This document shows positions 31,245 to 41,353 of a DNA stretch of 54,264 nt, piece after piece (positions within the stretch are counted from its first letter, which is position 1; every line of letters begins with the position of its first letter). The notes below the pieces were generated by a model that saw only the letters and a program-made list of their open reading frames with translations, ran no database searches and was not told where the DNA came from. Where the stretch lies: NCBI GenBank assembly GCA_022616435.1, contig JAKEET010000194.1, positions 1 to 54,264 of the forward strand, given 5' to 3'. A program made the position numbers and the translations under genes. This stretch comes from Gemmataceae bacterium. GTDB taxonomy: Bacteria; Planctomycetota; Planctomycetia; Gemmatales; Gemmataceae.

Positions 31245-33252
31245 CTATCGCGTCTCCACGGTCACCGCCATCACCACCGGCGCCGTCGCGTCGGGGCCTT
31301 TCACCAGCTCGATGCGCTCGATCACATCCGGCCGCTCGGGGATTACCGACAGATAGCGAATCTGCTGGCCGCGCAGCGCGAACGCGAACTTCGAGCCCGG
31401 CACATCGACGCGGCGGATGTAGTCCGCGAAGTGCTCGCCGTTCTTGAGCGCATGGTCTTCGGTCTTGCCATCCGCGTAGTGCAGCCGCACGATCAGCGTG
31501 ACCGTCCCCTTGTCGCTGTACGGGTAGCCCCAGCCGCTGACGCCGGAGAGGAAGTGAAGCGCCTTCGCCGGCGCGTTGCACGGCAGTGTCACCGACTTGG
31601 GCATCTTCGGCGGAATTTTCCCCTGCGGCCCGTAGAAGAGGATCACGTTCGGCACGCGCTCGCCTTCCGGATCGACGAGGTGGAACGGGATGCCGTCGAC
31701 CGTCTTCGGACTCCAGTCCTTGAAGATGAGACGCTCGACGGGGGCGTCCTCGCTGTAGAACATGCCGCGCGTGCTGACGGCGCTGGCGACTTTGCCCAAA
31801 GGCAACGGCAGGTACTTGCCGCGCTCGGTGAGGAATTCGAGCAGGTCGAGCAGCTCATTCTCCTTGAGCAGTTTCTCGAAGCCGTCCGGCATGAGCGACT
31901 TGGGCGTGGCGATGAGCTGGCTGACGTTGTCGCGCTGGACAATGTGCTTCTTCCCTTCGGCGTCATAGATCTCCAGGGCCGTTTTCGATTCGGAGGCGAG
32001 CAGGCCGTTCATCAGCTTGCCGTCCTCGGTCACGACTTGATAGAGGCGATAGTTCCCCTCGACGCTGCGGCTGGGGTCCATGATCTGCACGAGCAGCTCG
32101 TGCTTGGGATGGACCGCCATGCCGGTGAGGTCGGGGCCGACCTTCTGGCCTTCGCCGGAATGGGTGTGGCAGACGGCGCAGTGCTTCTTGAAGATCAGCT
32201 TGCCGAGTTTGGCGTCGCCGGACTTGGCGATGACGGGCGTGAATTGCTCGATGACCTTCTGCCGGTCGGCGCTGGGGAGCCCGCCGCCGCGTTCGAGCAG
32301 CCTACGGGCGCGGAAGGCAATGAACTTGCTGGGATGCTGGGCGAGAGATTGCTTCTGATCGAGAGACAGCTCGCTGAGCTGGATCAGTCCCTTGTCGAGG
32401 CCGTCGAGCAGGGCGCGGGTCGATTCGGGACGGCTCAAGAGCACACGGACCGCCGCCGTCCGCGCCGACGGCGCCAGGCCGCGCATGTTCTTGACGAGGG
32501 CGGCGCCCACGGTCGGCGCCTGGCTGGCGGCGAGGGCGTCGATGACGCCGACGGAGAGCTGCGGCGACGAGCGCGGGGAAATGGACTCGAGCATCCCCGC
32601 ACGCCCACCGAATCCCGCGCTCCAAGAGCGCGTGAAATCCTTCATTCCCCCACGTCCGCCCATCATGGCCCCAAGCCGTGTAGAACACCCGCCCCTTGCC
32701 GTGCGTCCGCACCCACGTCCACGGCTCGCGTTTACCCTTGTCCTCGCGGTACTCCAGAACGATGCGGTCCTTCTCGTTGTGCTTGGTGTGCACATAAGTC
32801 TCATCCCAGCTTTCGAACGGCCGATAGCCCTTGAGAATCGGATGGTCGACCTCGGCCGGCTTCGTGGTAAACACCCCCGTGCCATGCCGCTGGAACTGGG
32901 CGCCCACCAGCTCGATGTACTTCGACGAATTGAGGAAACAGTACGACGCGCAATGAATCGGCACGAAGCCCTTGCCGGAGGCGACATAGTCCAGCAGCGC
33001 CTGCTCCTGCTCGGCGGTGATCTTCTCGTTATTGGCGTAGACGATCAGGCCGTCGTACTTGGCCAGTGTCTGCGCATTGAGCGCCGATGCCGTGTCAGTG
33101 TAGACGACCTCGATGCCGCGCGACGAGAGGACCGGCTGGATTTGCCGGAAGCGCTCGGCCGGCCGGTGATGGCCGTTGTCGCCGAGGAAGAGGAGTTTGA
33201 TTCCGCTCTTCTGGCCATACGTCGCGGCCAGCGGCACGAGAAGCAATATCAT
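31245..33252 (-). pseudogene. Decayed ThuA-CxxCH cytochrome gene (internal deletion plus frameshift)
   Basis: On the minus strand a ThuA-like domain starts near ATG 33252 with a signal peptide (MILLLVPLAATYGQ). It runs through FLGDNGHHRPAERFRQIQPVL, GKGFVPIHCASYCFLNSSKYIELVGAQF and FYTAWGHDGRTWGNEGFHALLERGIRWACGDAR to about 32600. There homology passes to another frame: HEAT-like helices (VGVIDALAASQAPTVGAALVKN), a haem site HCAVCHTHSGEGQKVGPDLTGM, and a long C-terminal domain ending at 31245. Intact planctomycete proteins of this type carry a sorbosone-dehydrogenase propeller and further HEAT repeats between these parts. Both the missing middle and the frame change indicate inactivation. A sequencing error could explain the frame change but not the missing domain. 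Confidence 0.75.
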
Positions 33253-33384
33253 CACGGGCAAGAGACGCGCGATGGAAGTCTCCGGCAACTGGGGCCTTGG
33301 TATTATCTCGGGAAGCACTTGTCTCGATAGATGCCTTGGTGCTGACGATTGTATCCGAAGCGATTGCGCCTGAGGACGAGAAAT

Positions 33385-34563
33385 TTGAATGATTTGCCGA
33401 TCGAAACCGCGCCGATGCCGCGAGTCGAGGTCGTTTGCGAAGGGAACGCCTTTGCCATGGGCGTCGCGCAAGGGCAAGCGCTGCGCACGAAGATCCGCAC
33501 TGCCCGCGAGGAGCTAACCCGGCTCGAAGCGTTTCGCCTGCGCCAGCCCTGGTGGCTCCCCTTCCCCGCCTACTGCTGGATCGTGGAACGCAAGGCGCGC
33601 CGCCTGATTGCCGGCTGGAACAACGCCGCGCCGGAGATGCTCGAGCGGCTGCGCGGCATCGCCACCGGCGCCGGCCTGGGCGAGTCCGCCCTGGCGCTGT
33701 TCAACGTCCTCGAAGCCGTACTCGGCAACGTCACGCGCAGCACCGCGTGCCCGGCCGCCTGCTCGGCGGTGGCCGTCCGCGGCCGCCGCTCCGCCACCGG
33801 CAGGCCCATCATCGCCCACAACTTCGACTACTTGCCCGTCGTGCAGCCGTTCTACATCTTGCGCGACAGCCGGCCCACCGGCCGGGCGCGGTCGCTGGAT
33901 TTCACGTTCGCGCCGCTCGCCGGCGCCGTCGACGGCGTCAACGAACACGGCCTCGCGATCGCCTACAACTACGCGTTCACGACCGATGCCCCCGCCGGCC
34001 CGGTCCCGCCGATCTCGGCCGCGATCACGGACGCCCTGGAGCGTTGCCGAACGGTCGAGGAAGCGGTGACGCGCGTCGCCGCGAGGCCGCGCTGGGGCGC
34101 CGGACTCTTGATGCTCGCGGATGCAACGGGCGACATCGCCTCGCTGGAACTGTCGAGCACGGGGAGCGCCGTCCGCCGTCCGGCTGCGGGAGAGGATGCA
34201 ATCTATCACACGAACTGCTTTTCGACGGACGCCATGCTGGCCATCCAGATTCCGTGGGACGCCGTGTACACCGACCGGGCGCCGAAGCCGTTGCGCGGCC
34301 GGCGGCTGCACCTGTCATCCGAGCGCCGCAACGAGCGCTTTGACGCCAACCTGGCCGGGGACGCGGCGCTGGGGCCCGACGACCTGGCCCGCATCATGGC
34401 GGACCACGGGCCGACGGGAGTGGCCGACGACTTCACGCCCTGCGTTCACGGCACGTACTGGCACACGACCGCGTGCCTGCAACTGCTGCCGGCGATGCGC
34501 AGCCTGCGCGTGGCGTACGCGACCGCGTGCCAGGCACGGTATGAGACGTTCCAGCTGTCCTGA
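33385..34563 (+). CDS. C45-family acyl-transferase/amidohydrolase-like protein (Ntn fold)
   Basis: About 392 residues. The TTG at 33385 has GAGGACGAG upstream; ATG 33415 is the alternative start, and homology begins at PRVEVVCEGNAFAMGVAQGQALR. The protein matches the C45 peptidase/acyl-CoA:6-aminopenicillanate acyltransferase group: TACPAACSAVAVRGRRSATGRPIIAHNFDYLP, with the candidate nucleophile Cys (about residue 126) in ACSAVAV, then GAVDGVNEHGLAIAYNYAF and YHTNCFSTDAM. Members self-process before that Cys and act on amide bonds. The Pro/Ala context before it fits cleavage but is not diagnostic. The substrate is unknown. A short toxin-antitoxin-like fragment lies just downstream. Confidence 0.85.
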   Translation: MNDLPIETAPMPRVEVVCEGNAFAMGVAQGQALRTKIRTAREELTRLEAFRLRQPWWLPFPAYCWIVERKARRLIAGWNNAAPEMLERLRGIATGAGLGESALALFNVLEAVLGNVTRSTACPAACSAVAVRGRRSATGRPIIAHNFDYLPVVQPFYILRDSRPTGRARSLDFTFAPLAGAVDGVNEHGLAIAYNYAFTTDAPAGPVPPISAAITDALERCRTVEEAVTRVAARPRWGAGLLMLADATGDIASLELSSTGSAVRRPAAGEDAIYHTNCFSTDAMLAIQIPWDAVYTDRAPKPLRGRRLHLSSERRNERFDANLAGDAALGPDDLARIMADHGPTGVADDFTPCVHGTYWHTTACLQLLPAMRSLRVAYATACQARYETFQLS

Positions 34564-34585
34564 GACACGGAGAGGAAGTGCAATT

Positions 34586-34702
34586 ATGAAAATCGCATCC
34601 GTTGCGAAGATCAAGTCCCGGTTCAGGCCGAAAAACGAAAAGTCCCGCCGTGGCCCTCAGTATCGCCCAGTTACCGAAGACCTGCCGACGGGACTGTCCT
34701 GA
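34586..34702 (+). pseudogene. Fragment resembling a Phd/YefM antitoxin N-terminus
   Basis: A 38-residue frame with GAGGAAG upstream. MKIASVAKIKSRFR matches the start of Phd/YefM antitoxins (MKIASVAxxKxRFS), after which the sequence loses resemblance and stops. No toxin gene follows. It is probably the remnant of a toxin-antitoxin pair. Confidence 0.4.
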
Positions 34703-34809
34703 ACATAGCCTGATGGACGGCCGATGGCAACAAAAATCCATTTTCATTCCACGGCCGCGCGGTTCGCCGGAGTTGTTGTGGTATCGTTGTGGTGTCGCCG
34801 CAGCAGCGC

Positions 34810-34838
34810 TTGCGACCCGCCACGTCCGCCGTTAGAAT
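34810..34838 (+). promoter_or_regulatory. Sigma70-like promoter of the WD40 gene
   Basis: TTGCGA (34810-34815), 17-base spacer, TAGAAT (34833-34838), 36 bases before the start codon at 34875. Confidence 0.5.
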
Positions 34839-34874
34839 CATGGCCACGTTGCGGGATCGACCCGGGGAGTGGCC

Positions 34875-37064
34875 ATGTCCGGTTCCAAATCAACATGCGT
34901 CTTGGCAGTGTGTGCGGCGCTGTACCTGGCTGGGGGCGCCGCGGCGGTGTGCGCCCAGGAGGCGGAGCTCAAAGCGCTCGCCGAGCGGGCCGCCCAGGGC
35001 AAGGAGGTGGACAAGCTGCGCCAGGACTTGTTCGCGTTTCGGACCCGCTATCCGGGCACGGCGCACGCCGTGCAAGCCGCGGGCTTGCTCCGCGACCTGC
35101 CGTCGCCGCTCGACAAGCTCGACGCCAAGGCGATCCCGGCCATCGAGAAGTTCGATTGGCACCCCAAGGAGACGGTGGCCATCCTGGGCGAGCATCGCGG
35201 CCGGCAGGGGGGCGCCGCCACCGCGGTCGCCTGGAGCAGGAACGGCAAGTGGTTGGCCAGCACCAGCACCAACGGCTACGTCCGCATCTGGGACCCGGCG
35301 ACGATGCGCCTGTTGCACACGCTCGGCCATTCGCGCGGCGCCTACTCGGTCGTGTTCAGCAAGGACAATACGCTGCTGGCCCACGGCGGCGGCGACGGCG
35401 AGGTGCGCATCTGGGACATGACCGCGGCCAAGCCGAAGGAAAAGGGGACGTACAAGGTCACCTCCGGACCGATCACCGGCCTGGCCCTGGCGACCAACAA
35501 CAAATGGTTCGTCGCCGGCAGCAACGATTCGCGCATCTACTACTGGGACCTATCCAGCGATCCGCCGCGTGAGCTCACCGGCGCCAACGCCCACACCGCC
35601 GCGGTCCACGCCATGGCCGCGGCGTCCGACGGCAAGCTCATGGCCTCCGCGAGCGCCGACAAGACCATCCGCATCTGGTACGTCAACACGCAGAACCAGA
35701 TGAAGGAGCGCTCCTTGATCGACACCCAGGCGGCGGTCCTGTCCCTGTGCTGGCATCCCGTCGACGACAGGATCCTGGTCTCGGGCGGCGCCGACGGCGT
35801 CATCCGCGTCTGGAACCTGGTCGACGGCAAGTTGCGGCCGCGATTCGCCGTCAAGGGCAAGGGGGGCGCCGTCAACGGCATCGCCTATTCCTCGAGCGGC
35901 CGGACGCTGGCGACGGCCTGCGGCGACGGCACGGTGCGCACCTACGCCGTGGCTGCCGGCAGTGTCTTGTCGGAAAAGGGGATTCTGGAAGGGCACGGCA
36001 TGGCGGCGACCGGCGTCTGCTTCGCGCCCGACGGCAAGACGATCGCCAGCAGCAGCTCGGACTGGACGGTGCGGCAATGGCCGGTCGTTGCCGGCCCGCG
36101 TCCCAAGGACACGACGATCAAGACGGGCCACCTGAGCCACGTGTACAACGTGCGTTTTTCGCCCGACGAGAAGGGCCTCGCCTCGGGGAGCTACGACAAG
36201 ACGGCACGGTACTGGGAATTGGGCGGCGCCGCGGCGAAGGAACGCGCGCCGCCGATGAAGAGCGACGGTTTCGTGTACACGGTCGCCTTCGCCCCGGACG
36301 GCAAATCGCTGGCGGCCGGCGGACAGTCGACCAAGTTTCGCACCTACGACGTCAACTCAGGCCGCTACCTGTTCCAGTTCCAGGGGCACACGGGCTACGT
36401 GAACCGACTCGCCTTCTGTCCGGACGGCAGCGCCATCGCCTCGTGCTCCACCGACAAGACCGTCCGGCTATGGCGCGCCAAGACCGGCGAGGCCGTCAAT
36501 TCAATCACCGCGTTCGAAACCTATGTCAACGGCGTGGCCTATTCGCCCGACGGCAAGCACTTGCTCGTGTGCAGCGGCTACTACCTGTACGACAAGAACA
36601 GGCAGATCGTCGTCAAGGACGGCAAGTACTGTTACCTCGACAGCACGGTCCGCCTGTACGACAGTGCGAATGCCAAGGAACTCTACCGCTGGAAGCACGA
36701 CACCGTGCTGACCTCGGCGCTGGCGTTCACGCCCGACGGCAAGTTCTTCCTCTCCGGCGCCTCCGACCACGTGCTGCGGCGCTGGGACGCCGCCACGCCG
36801 CCCAAGGAACCGGACATCATCTACAAGGGCGGCCAATCCGGCGTGCGCGTCGTCGCCTGCTCGCCGGACGGCCGCTACCTCGCCTCGTGGGGGCCGGACT
36901 ATCGCATCAACCTGTACGAGGCGGGCAGCGGCAAGAAGATCCGCGACTGGACCACCGGCGAGCAGTTCGGCAATCTCGCCTTCGCCCAGGACAGCCGCCA
37001 CCTGGCGGTGTCGCTGGGGACGGGGGTGGTGATGATCTGGCGGCTGGAAGACTTCAAGAAATAG
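34875..37064 (+). CDS. Exported WD40-repeat beta-propeller protein
   Basis: 729 residues from ATG 34875 (GGGGAG upstream). Signal peptide STCVLAVCAALYLAGGAAAVCAQ, then a helical N-terminal region (about residues 25-90). Some 12 to 14 WD-type repeats follow, for example TAVAWSRNGKWLASTSTNGYVRIWD, YSVVFSKDNTLLAHGGGDGEVRIWD, AMAAASDGKLMASASADKTIRIW, NRLAFCPDGSAIASCSTDKTVRLWRA and SALAFTPDGKFFLSGASDHVLRRWD. That is enough for two propellers. No enzymatic domain is seen. Such secreted WD40 proteins are frequent in planctomycetes and presumably bind other proteins at the cell envelope. It is convergent with the small gene at 37085. Confidence 0.92.
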   Translation: MSGSKSTCVLAVCAALYLAGGAAAVCAQEAELKALAERAAQGKEVDKLRQDLFAFRTRYPGTAHAVQAAGLLRDLPSPLDKLDAKAIPAIEKFDWHPKETVAILGEHRGRQGGAATAVAWSRNGKWLASTSTNGYVRIWDPATMRLLHTLGHSRGAYSVVFSKDNTLLAHGGGDGEVRIWDMTAAKPKEKGTYKVTSGPITGLALATNNKWFVAGSNDSRIYYWDLSSDPPRELTGANAHTAAVHAMAAASDGKLMASASADKTIRIWYVNTQNQMKERSLIDTQAAVLSLCWHPVDDRILVSGGADGVIRVWNLVDGKLRPRFAVKGKGGAVNGIAYSSSGRTLATACGDGTVRTYAVAAGSVLSEKGILEGHGMAATGVCFAPDGKTIASSSSDWTVRQWPVVAGPRPKDTTIKTGHLSHVYNVRFSPDEKGLASGSYDKTARYWELGGAAAKERAPPMKSDGFVYTVAFAPDGKSLAAGGQSTKFRTYDVNSGRYLFQFQGHTGYVNRLAFCPDGSAIASCSTDKTVRLWRAKTGEAVNSITAFETYVNGVAYSPDGKHLLVCSGYYLYDKNRQIVVKDGKYCYLDSTVRLYDSANAKELYRWKHDTVLTSALAFTPDGKFFLSGASDHVLRRWDAATPPKEPDIIYKGGQSGVRVVACSPDGRYLASWGPDYRINLYEAGSGKKIRDWTTGEQFGNLAFAQDSRHLAVSLGTGVVMIWRLEDFKK

Positions 37065-37084
37065 TGTCGGCGCGGTCCGTGCGG

Positions 37085-37531
37085 TCACGGCGCCGGCGCT
37101 TCGTCGGCCAGCATCTTTTCGAGCTGCCGAGCCAGTTCCGCGTGCCGCGCGCCATCTAGCGGCGGCCCGTCGCCGGAATCGCCGGTGTCCAGGTGGAGCA
37201 CGATCTGGGACGCGAGCTTGGTCCGCAACGTTTCGCCCGGCGCGACGATGCCCACGTGCTCCAGGTACGACGGGTGGCGCTCGGCGGCCAGTTGCTCAAG
37301 CCGGCGGCTGGCATCGCGCAGCGACTGCCGGCCCGCGGCGACTTCGGCGACCAGCGCCCGGAACCGCGGTTGAAAACGTTCGCGCTCCTGGAGTTGCTGG
37401 TCGAGGCGATTCATGCGGTCGCGGCTGCCTGGAAGCAAGTCGGCAATGCACGCGACGGAAAGTTCCATCACCCAGCACGTCAACACCGCCAGCGTGCAGC
37501 CGGTGATGCCGAGTGTCGCAATGCGGCGCAT
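37085..37531 (-). CDS. Small membrane-anchored coiled-coil protein
   Basis: 148 residues with GGAGGAAATGCC before the ATG. An N-terminal membrane segment (IATLGITGCTLAVLTCWVMELSVACIADLL) is followed by a heptad-rich helix (RDRMNRLDQQLQERERFQPRFRALVAEVAAGRQSLRDASRRLEQLAAER). The C-terminal part contains VAPGETLRTKLASQIVLHLDTG and HAELARQLEKMLADE. No family name is known to me. It lies 45 bases downstream of another small minus-strand gene and is convergent with the WD40 gene. Confidence 0.7.
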   Translation of the reverse strand: MRRIATLGITGCTLAVLTCWVMELSVACIADLLPGSRDRMNRLDQQLQERERFQPRFRALVAEVAAGRQSLRDASRRLEQLAAERHPSYLEHVGIVAPGETLRTKLASQIVLHLDTGDSGDGPPLDGARHAELARQLEKMLADEAPAP

Positions 37532-37576
37532 GGCATTTCCTCCATTCCGTAGTCAAGCAAGGGTTCCGAGCGAGGA

Positions 37577-37741
37577 TCAACCGGCGACCGGTTCCAGGTC
37601 CCAATCGGGCGGCGGCACGATGGCTTCGGGCTGGTCCGGCGGGACGCCATTTCTTCGGAGGGGTTGATCGGCGAGCGACGCGCCAGGTCGAAGCTCGAGC
37701 GGAGGGGAAACACAGAGGTAGGACATTCCCGGCCGATCCAT
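37577..37741 (-). CDS. Small Pro-rich hypothetical protein
   Basis: 54 residues (MDRPGMSYLCVSPPLELRPG..., ending PPPDWDLEPVAG). GAGGAGA stands 6 bases before the ATG at 37741, and the next gene on the strand starts 45 bases downstream, which supports a small two-gene unit. No domain is recognised. Confidence 0.45.
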   Translation of the reverse strand: MDRPGMSYLCVSPPLELRPGASLADQPLRRNGVPPDQPEAIVPPPDWDLEPVAG

Positions 37742-38094
37742 GGGGGCTCTCCTCATAGGGGCTCTCCTGGGGGCGCGGATTGCGCGCGGGCAACGATCAG
37801 CAACCAGGACACCAAGGGAGAAACCAAGCCGGAAGAGAAACTTGGCGGGTCGATGGTGACGAGAGAGCAAGTCTCGTGCCGAGTGGAAAACGCGATTGCA
37901 GGCGCCGCTCCCAATTCGCTGAACCGCAAAGACTTGGAATGGAGGGGTTGAACCGAACTGCGCGAGGACTTGAACGCGACGTGCTAGCAAACTCAGCATA
38001 CATTGACCGACAGCGCGGCATGTGTTCGAGCAATCCGCGGGAGTGCCGCGCGTATATCATGAACCGCAAACAATCGCGGCAACGGAGCTTGACC
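37742..38094. other. Divergent intergenic region upstream of formate dehydrogenase
   Basis: 353 bases without a supported gene. Contains ACGAGA-N7-TCTCGT (37859-37877) and CCAAG/CTTGG (about 37824-37845) as small hairpins. An in-frame ATG at 38059 could extend the dehydrogenase by 12 residues. No convincing promoter pair was found. Confidence 0.5.
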
Positions 38095-41000
38095 ATGTCA
38101 GCAGCCGGACCCGCCCTCGAGCGTCGCACCTTCTTGAAAGCCGCCGGCGGCGGGTTCACGCTCGGCGGCCTGCTCGGACTCGGCCTCGATCTCCGCGCCG
38201 CCCAGGAAGAAGCCCGGCACCTGAAGATCGCCGGCGTTCGCGAAGTGCCGAGCGTCTGCCCCTACTGCGCTGTCGGTTGCGGGCAGCTCGTTCACGTCCG
38301 CGACCAGCGCATCATCAACATCGAAGGCAATCCGGAAAGTCCGATCAACCAGGGTACGCTCTGTCCGAAAGGGGCGGCGACGTACCAGCTCGCGGTCAAT
38401 CCCAATCGGGTGACGCGCGTGTGGCATCGCGCGCCGGGCGCATCCGAATGGGACAAGACCAAGACCCTCGACTGGGCCATGCGCCGCATTGCCCAGCTGG
38501 TGAAGGAAACTCGCGACGCCACGTTCCAGGAAACGTGGACCACGCGCGATTCGCAAGGCCGGGAGGTCAGCAAGACCGTCAACCACACGCTGGCCATCGC
38601 GTCGCTCGGCGGGGCGACGATGGACAACGAATGGAACTACGTCCAGGCGAAGCTGATGCGGGCGCTGGGGGTCGTCTTCATCGAAAACCAGGCGCGGATA
38701 TGACACAGCGCCACGGTGCCCGGTCTGGGCGCCTCGATGGGCCGCGGCGGGGCCACCACGTTTGCCGCCGACTTGCAGCACGCCGACGCCATCCTGATCA
38801 TGGGCTCGAACATGGCGGAGTGCCATCCGGTGGCGTTCCGCTGGGTGATGCAGGCCAAGACGCGCCGCGACCACCCGTGCACCGTGATCCACGCCGACCC
38901 GCGCTTCACGCGCACGTCGGCCATGGCCAACATTTACGCGCCCTTGCGCGCCGGCAGCGACATCGTCTTCCTCGGCGCCTTGATCCACCGCATCCTCAAC
39001 GAGCACGAACGCATCTTGCTGAAGCCGGCCGATGAGCGCACCGCCCGCGCCCGCTTCTTCCACGACTATCTGACGCGCTACACGAATGCAGCGACGCTGA
39101 TCAGCGAAGAATTTCGCGACGCCGAGGACGCCGACGGCGTCTTCTCCGGCTTCGATCCCGCGACCCGCCGCTACGATCCGCGCACCTGGCGTTACGAGGC
39201 CGACGCCGCCGCGCGCCCGCCCGGCGCGGGCGAGCCGCGGAGTTTCGCCGAGCTGGTTGGCCAGATGGTCGGCCCCGCGGCCCGGCAAGATCCGGGCCTG
39301 CGCCACGAACGCTGCGTGTATCAGATCCTGCGGCGGCACTACGCGCGCTACACGCCGGAGCTGGTCGAGGAAGTGTGCGGCACGCCGCGCGACGTGTTCA
39401 ACAGGGTGGCCGATGCCCTCGTCAACAATTCCGGGCCGGACCGAACGAGCGCGATCTGCTATGCCGTCGGCTGGACGCAGCACACCACCGGCGTGCAGAT
39501 GATCCGGGCGTCGGCAATCCTGCAATTGCTCCTGGGGAACATCGGCCGGCCCGGCGGCGGCATCCTCGCGCTCCGCGGCCACGCCACCATCCAGGGCTCG
39601 ACCGACATCGCCACGTTGTACAACCTGCTCCCCGGCTATCTGACCACGCCGAGCGCGCTCAGGCTGCACGACACGCTGCGCGATTACCTCCGCGCCGAGA
39701 CCCAGCCGACGTCGTACTGGTCGAACATGCCCAGGTTCGTCGTCAGCCTGCTGAAGGCCTGGTTCGGCCCGGCCGCCACCGCCGCCAATGACTACGGTTA
39801 CAGCTTTCTGCCGAAGATCACTGGCGATCATTCGCACATGCCGATGTTCGTGGCCATGAACGAGGGCAGCATCCAGGGCTTGCTCGCGATGGGCCAGAAC
39901 CCCGCGGTCGGCGGGCAGAACGCGTCGTTCCAGCGGCAGGCGCTGGCGAAGTTGAAATGGCTCGTCGTCCGCGATCTTTACGAAACCGAAACGGCCAGCT
40001 TCTGGAAGGACGCGCCCGAGGTCGAGCGCGGCCTGCTCAACCCGCGCGATATCCAGACCGAAGTCTTCTTTCTGCCCGCCGCCGCCGTCCCCGAGATGGA
40101 CGGCAGCTTCACGAACACCCAGCGTCTGGTGCAATGGCACGACAAAGCCGTCGATCCGCCCGACGACGCCCGCTCCGACGTCTGGTTCACTTATCATCTT
40201 GGCAGGCTGCTCAAGGACATGTATCGCGACAGCCGGCTGGAGCGCGACCGGCCGATCCAGGCGCTGACCTGGGACTACGTGGACGAAGCCGCCAACCGCG
40301 ACTGGCGCATCAAGGACGAACCGTCGGCCGAGCGGATCGTGCGCGAGATCAACGGCTACGACGTGACTACCGGCCGGCCGCTAACCTCGTTCGCCGATTT
40401 GAAGGACGACGGCGGCACGGCGTGCGGCGCGTGGATTTACACCGGCATCTACGCCGGCGGCCGCAACCACGCCGCCAACCGGCAGGGGGACGGCTGGGTG
40501 TCGCCCGGCTGGGGCTTCGCGTGGCCGGCCAATCGCCGCATCATGTACAACCGCGCTTCGGCGGACCCGGCCGGCAATCCGTGGCCGAAGGAAGCGCGGC
40601 TGGCGCGTGGCCGCGGCCGGCCCGGTTACGTGTGGTGGGACGCCGCCGCGCGGCGCTGGCAAGGACTCGACGTTCCCGACTTCCCCGCGACCAAGCCGCC
40701 CGATGCTCCGGCGCGTCCTGACACCGCCGGCCTCGATGCTCACGACGGGGCCTCGCCCTTCATCATGAAGGCCGACGGCAAGGGCTGGCTGTTCGCGCCG
40801 TCGGGCCTCGTCGATGGTCCACTGCCCACGCACTACGAGCCGTACGAATCGCCGGTGCAGAATCTCGTCTATCGCACGCAAAGCAATCCCGCGGCCCTCG
40901 TCTATCCCATCGCGGGCAACGAATACGCACCGGTCGGTTCGGCGGATTATCCGCACGTGCTGTCCACGTATCGTTTGACGGAACATCACCTGTCGGGCAC

Positions 41001-41337
41001 GATGAGCCGGTGGCTGCCGTGGCTGGCTGAGTTGCAGCCGGAGCTGTTCTGCGAGATCTCGCCCGAGCACGCGGCCGAGATCGGCGTGCAAAACACCGAA
41101 GTGGTCGTCATCAGCACGCCGCGCGGCTCGATCCGGGCCAAGGCGCTGGTGACGCGGCGGATTCGGCCGTTTCGGTTGCGCGACCAGACGGTTCACCACG
41201 TCGGCTTGCCGTGGCACTGGGGCTACAAAGGGCTGACCACCGGCGACGTGGTGAATGACCTGACCGCGCTGGTCGGCGACCCGAACGTGACGATCCACGA
41301 GGCCAAGGTTTTTGTGTGCCAGGTGCGGAAGGGATAG
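38095..41337 (+). CDS. fdnG: Formate dehydrogenase alpha subunit, selenocysteine at residue 203
   Basis: 1080 residues when TGA 38701-38703 is read as Sec. The start at 38095 has GGAG 7 bases upstream and opens a Tat signal (ERRTFLKAAGGG). The [4Fe-4S] motif CPYCAVGC...LCPKGAA (about residues 60-95) and molybdopterin domains follow. GVVFIENQARI-U-HSATVPGLGASMGRGGATT is the exact active-site setting of FdnG/FdoG/FdhF-type enzymes, where Sec ligates Mo or W. The C-terminal dinucleotide-binding domain is intact (GTMSRWLPWLAELQPELFCEISPEHAAEIG, TVHHVGLPWHWGYKGLTTGDVVNDLT). It oxidises formate to CO2 in the periplasm and passes electrons to the beta and membrane subunits encoded downstream. Confidence 0.96.
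38701..38733 (+). promoter_or_regulatory. SECIS element of the formate dehydrogenase gene
   Basis: GGTGCCC (38715-38721), loop GGTCT, GGGCGCC (38727-38733): a 7-bp stem whose loop begins 18 bases after the UGA. The GGTCT loop and the bases after the UGA (UGACAC) match the known E. coli fdhF element closely. Confidence 0.88.
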
Positions 41338-41353
41338 AATGAGGGCGAGGTGA

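Larger units (their letters stand above)
34564..34874. other. Intergenic region before the WD40 gene
   Basis: 311 bases holding the antitoxin-like fragment (34586-34702) and the probable promoter of the WD40 gene (34810-34838). Nothing else is recognised. Confidence 0.5.

Noticed and set aside
38098..40197. 699-residue minus-strand open frame opposite formate dehydrogenase
   Set aside because: Shadow frame. It is Arg/Gly/Asp-rich without any motif, opposite a certain gene.
38095..41337. Formate dehydrogenase split into two genes at 38703
   Set aside because: ENQARI-UGA-HSATVPGL is the known Sec active-site context, with a matching SECIS element.
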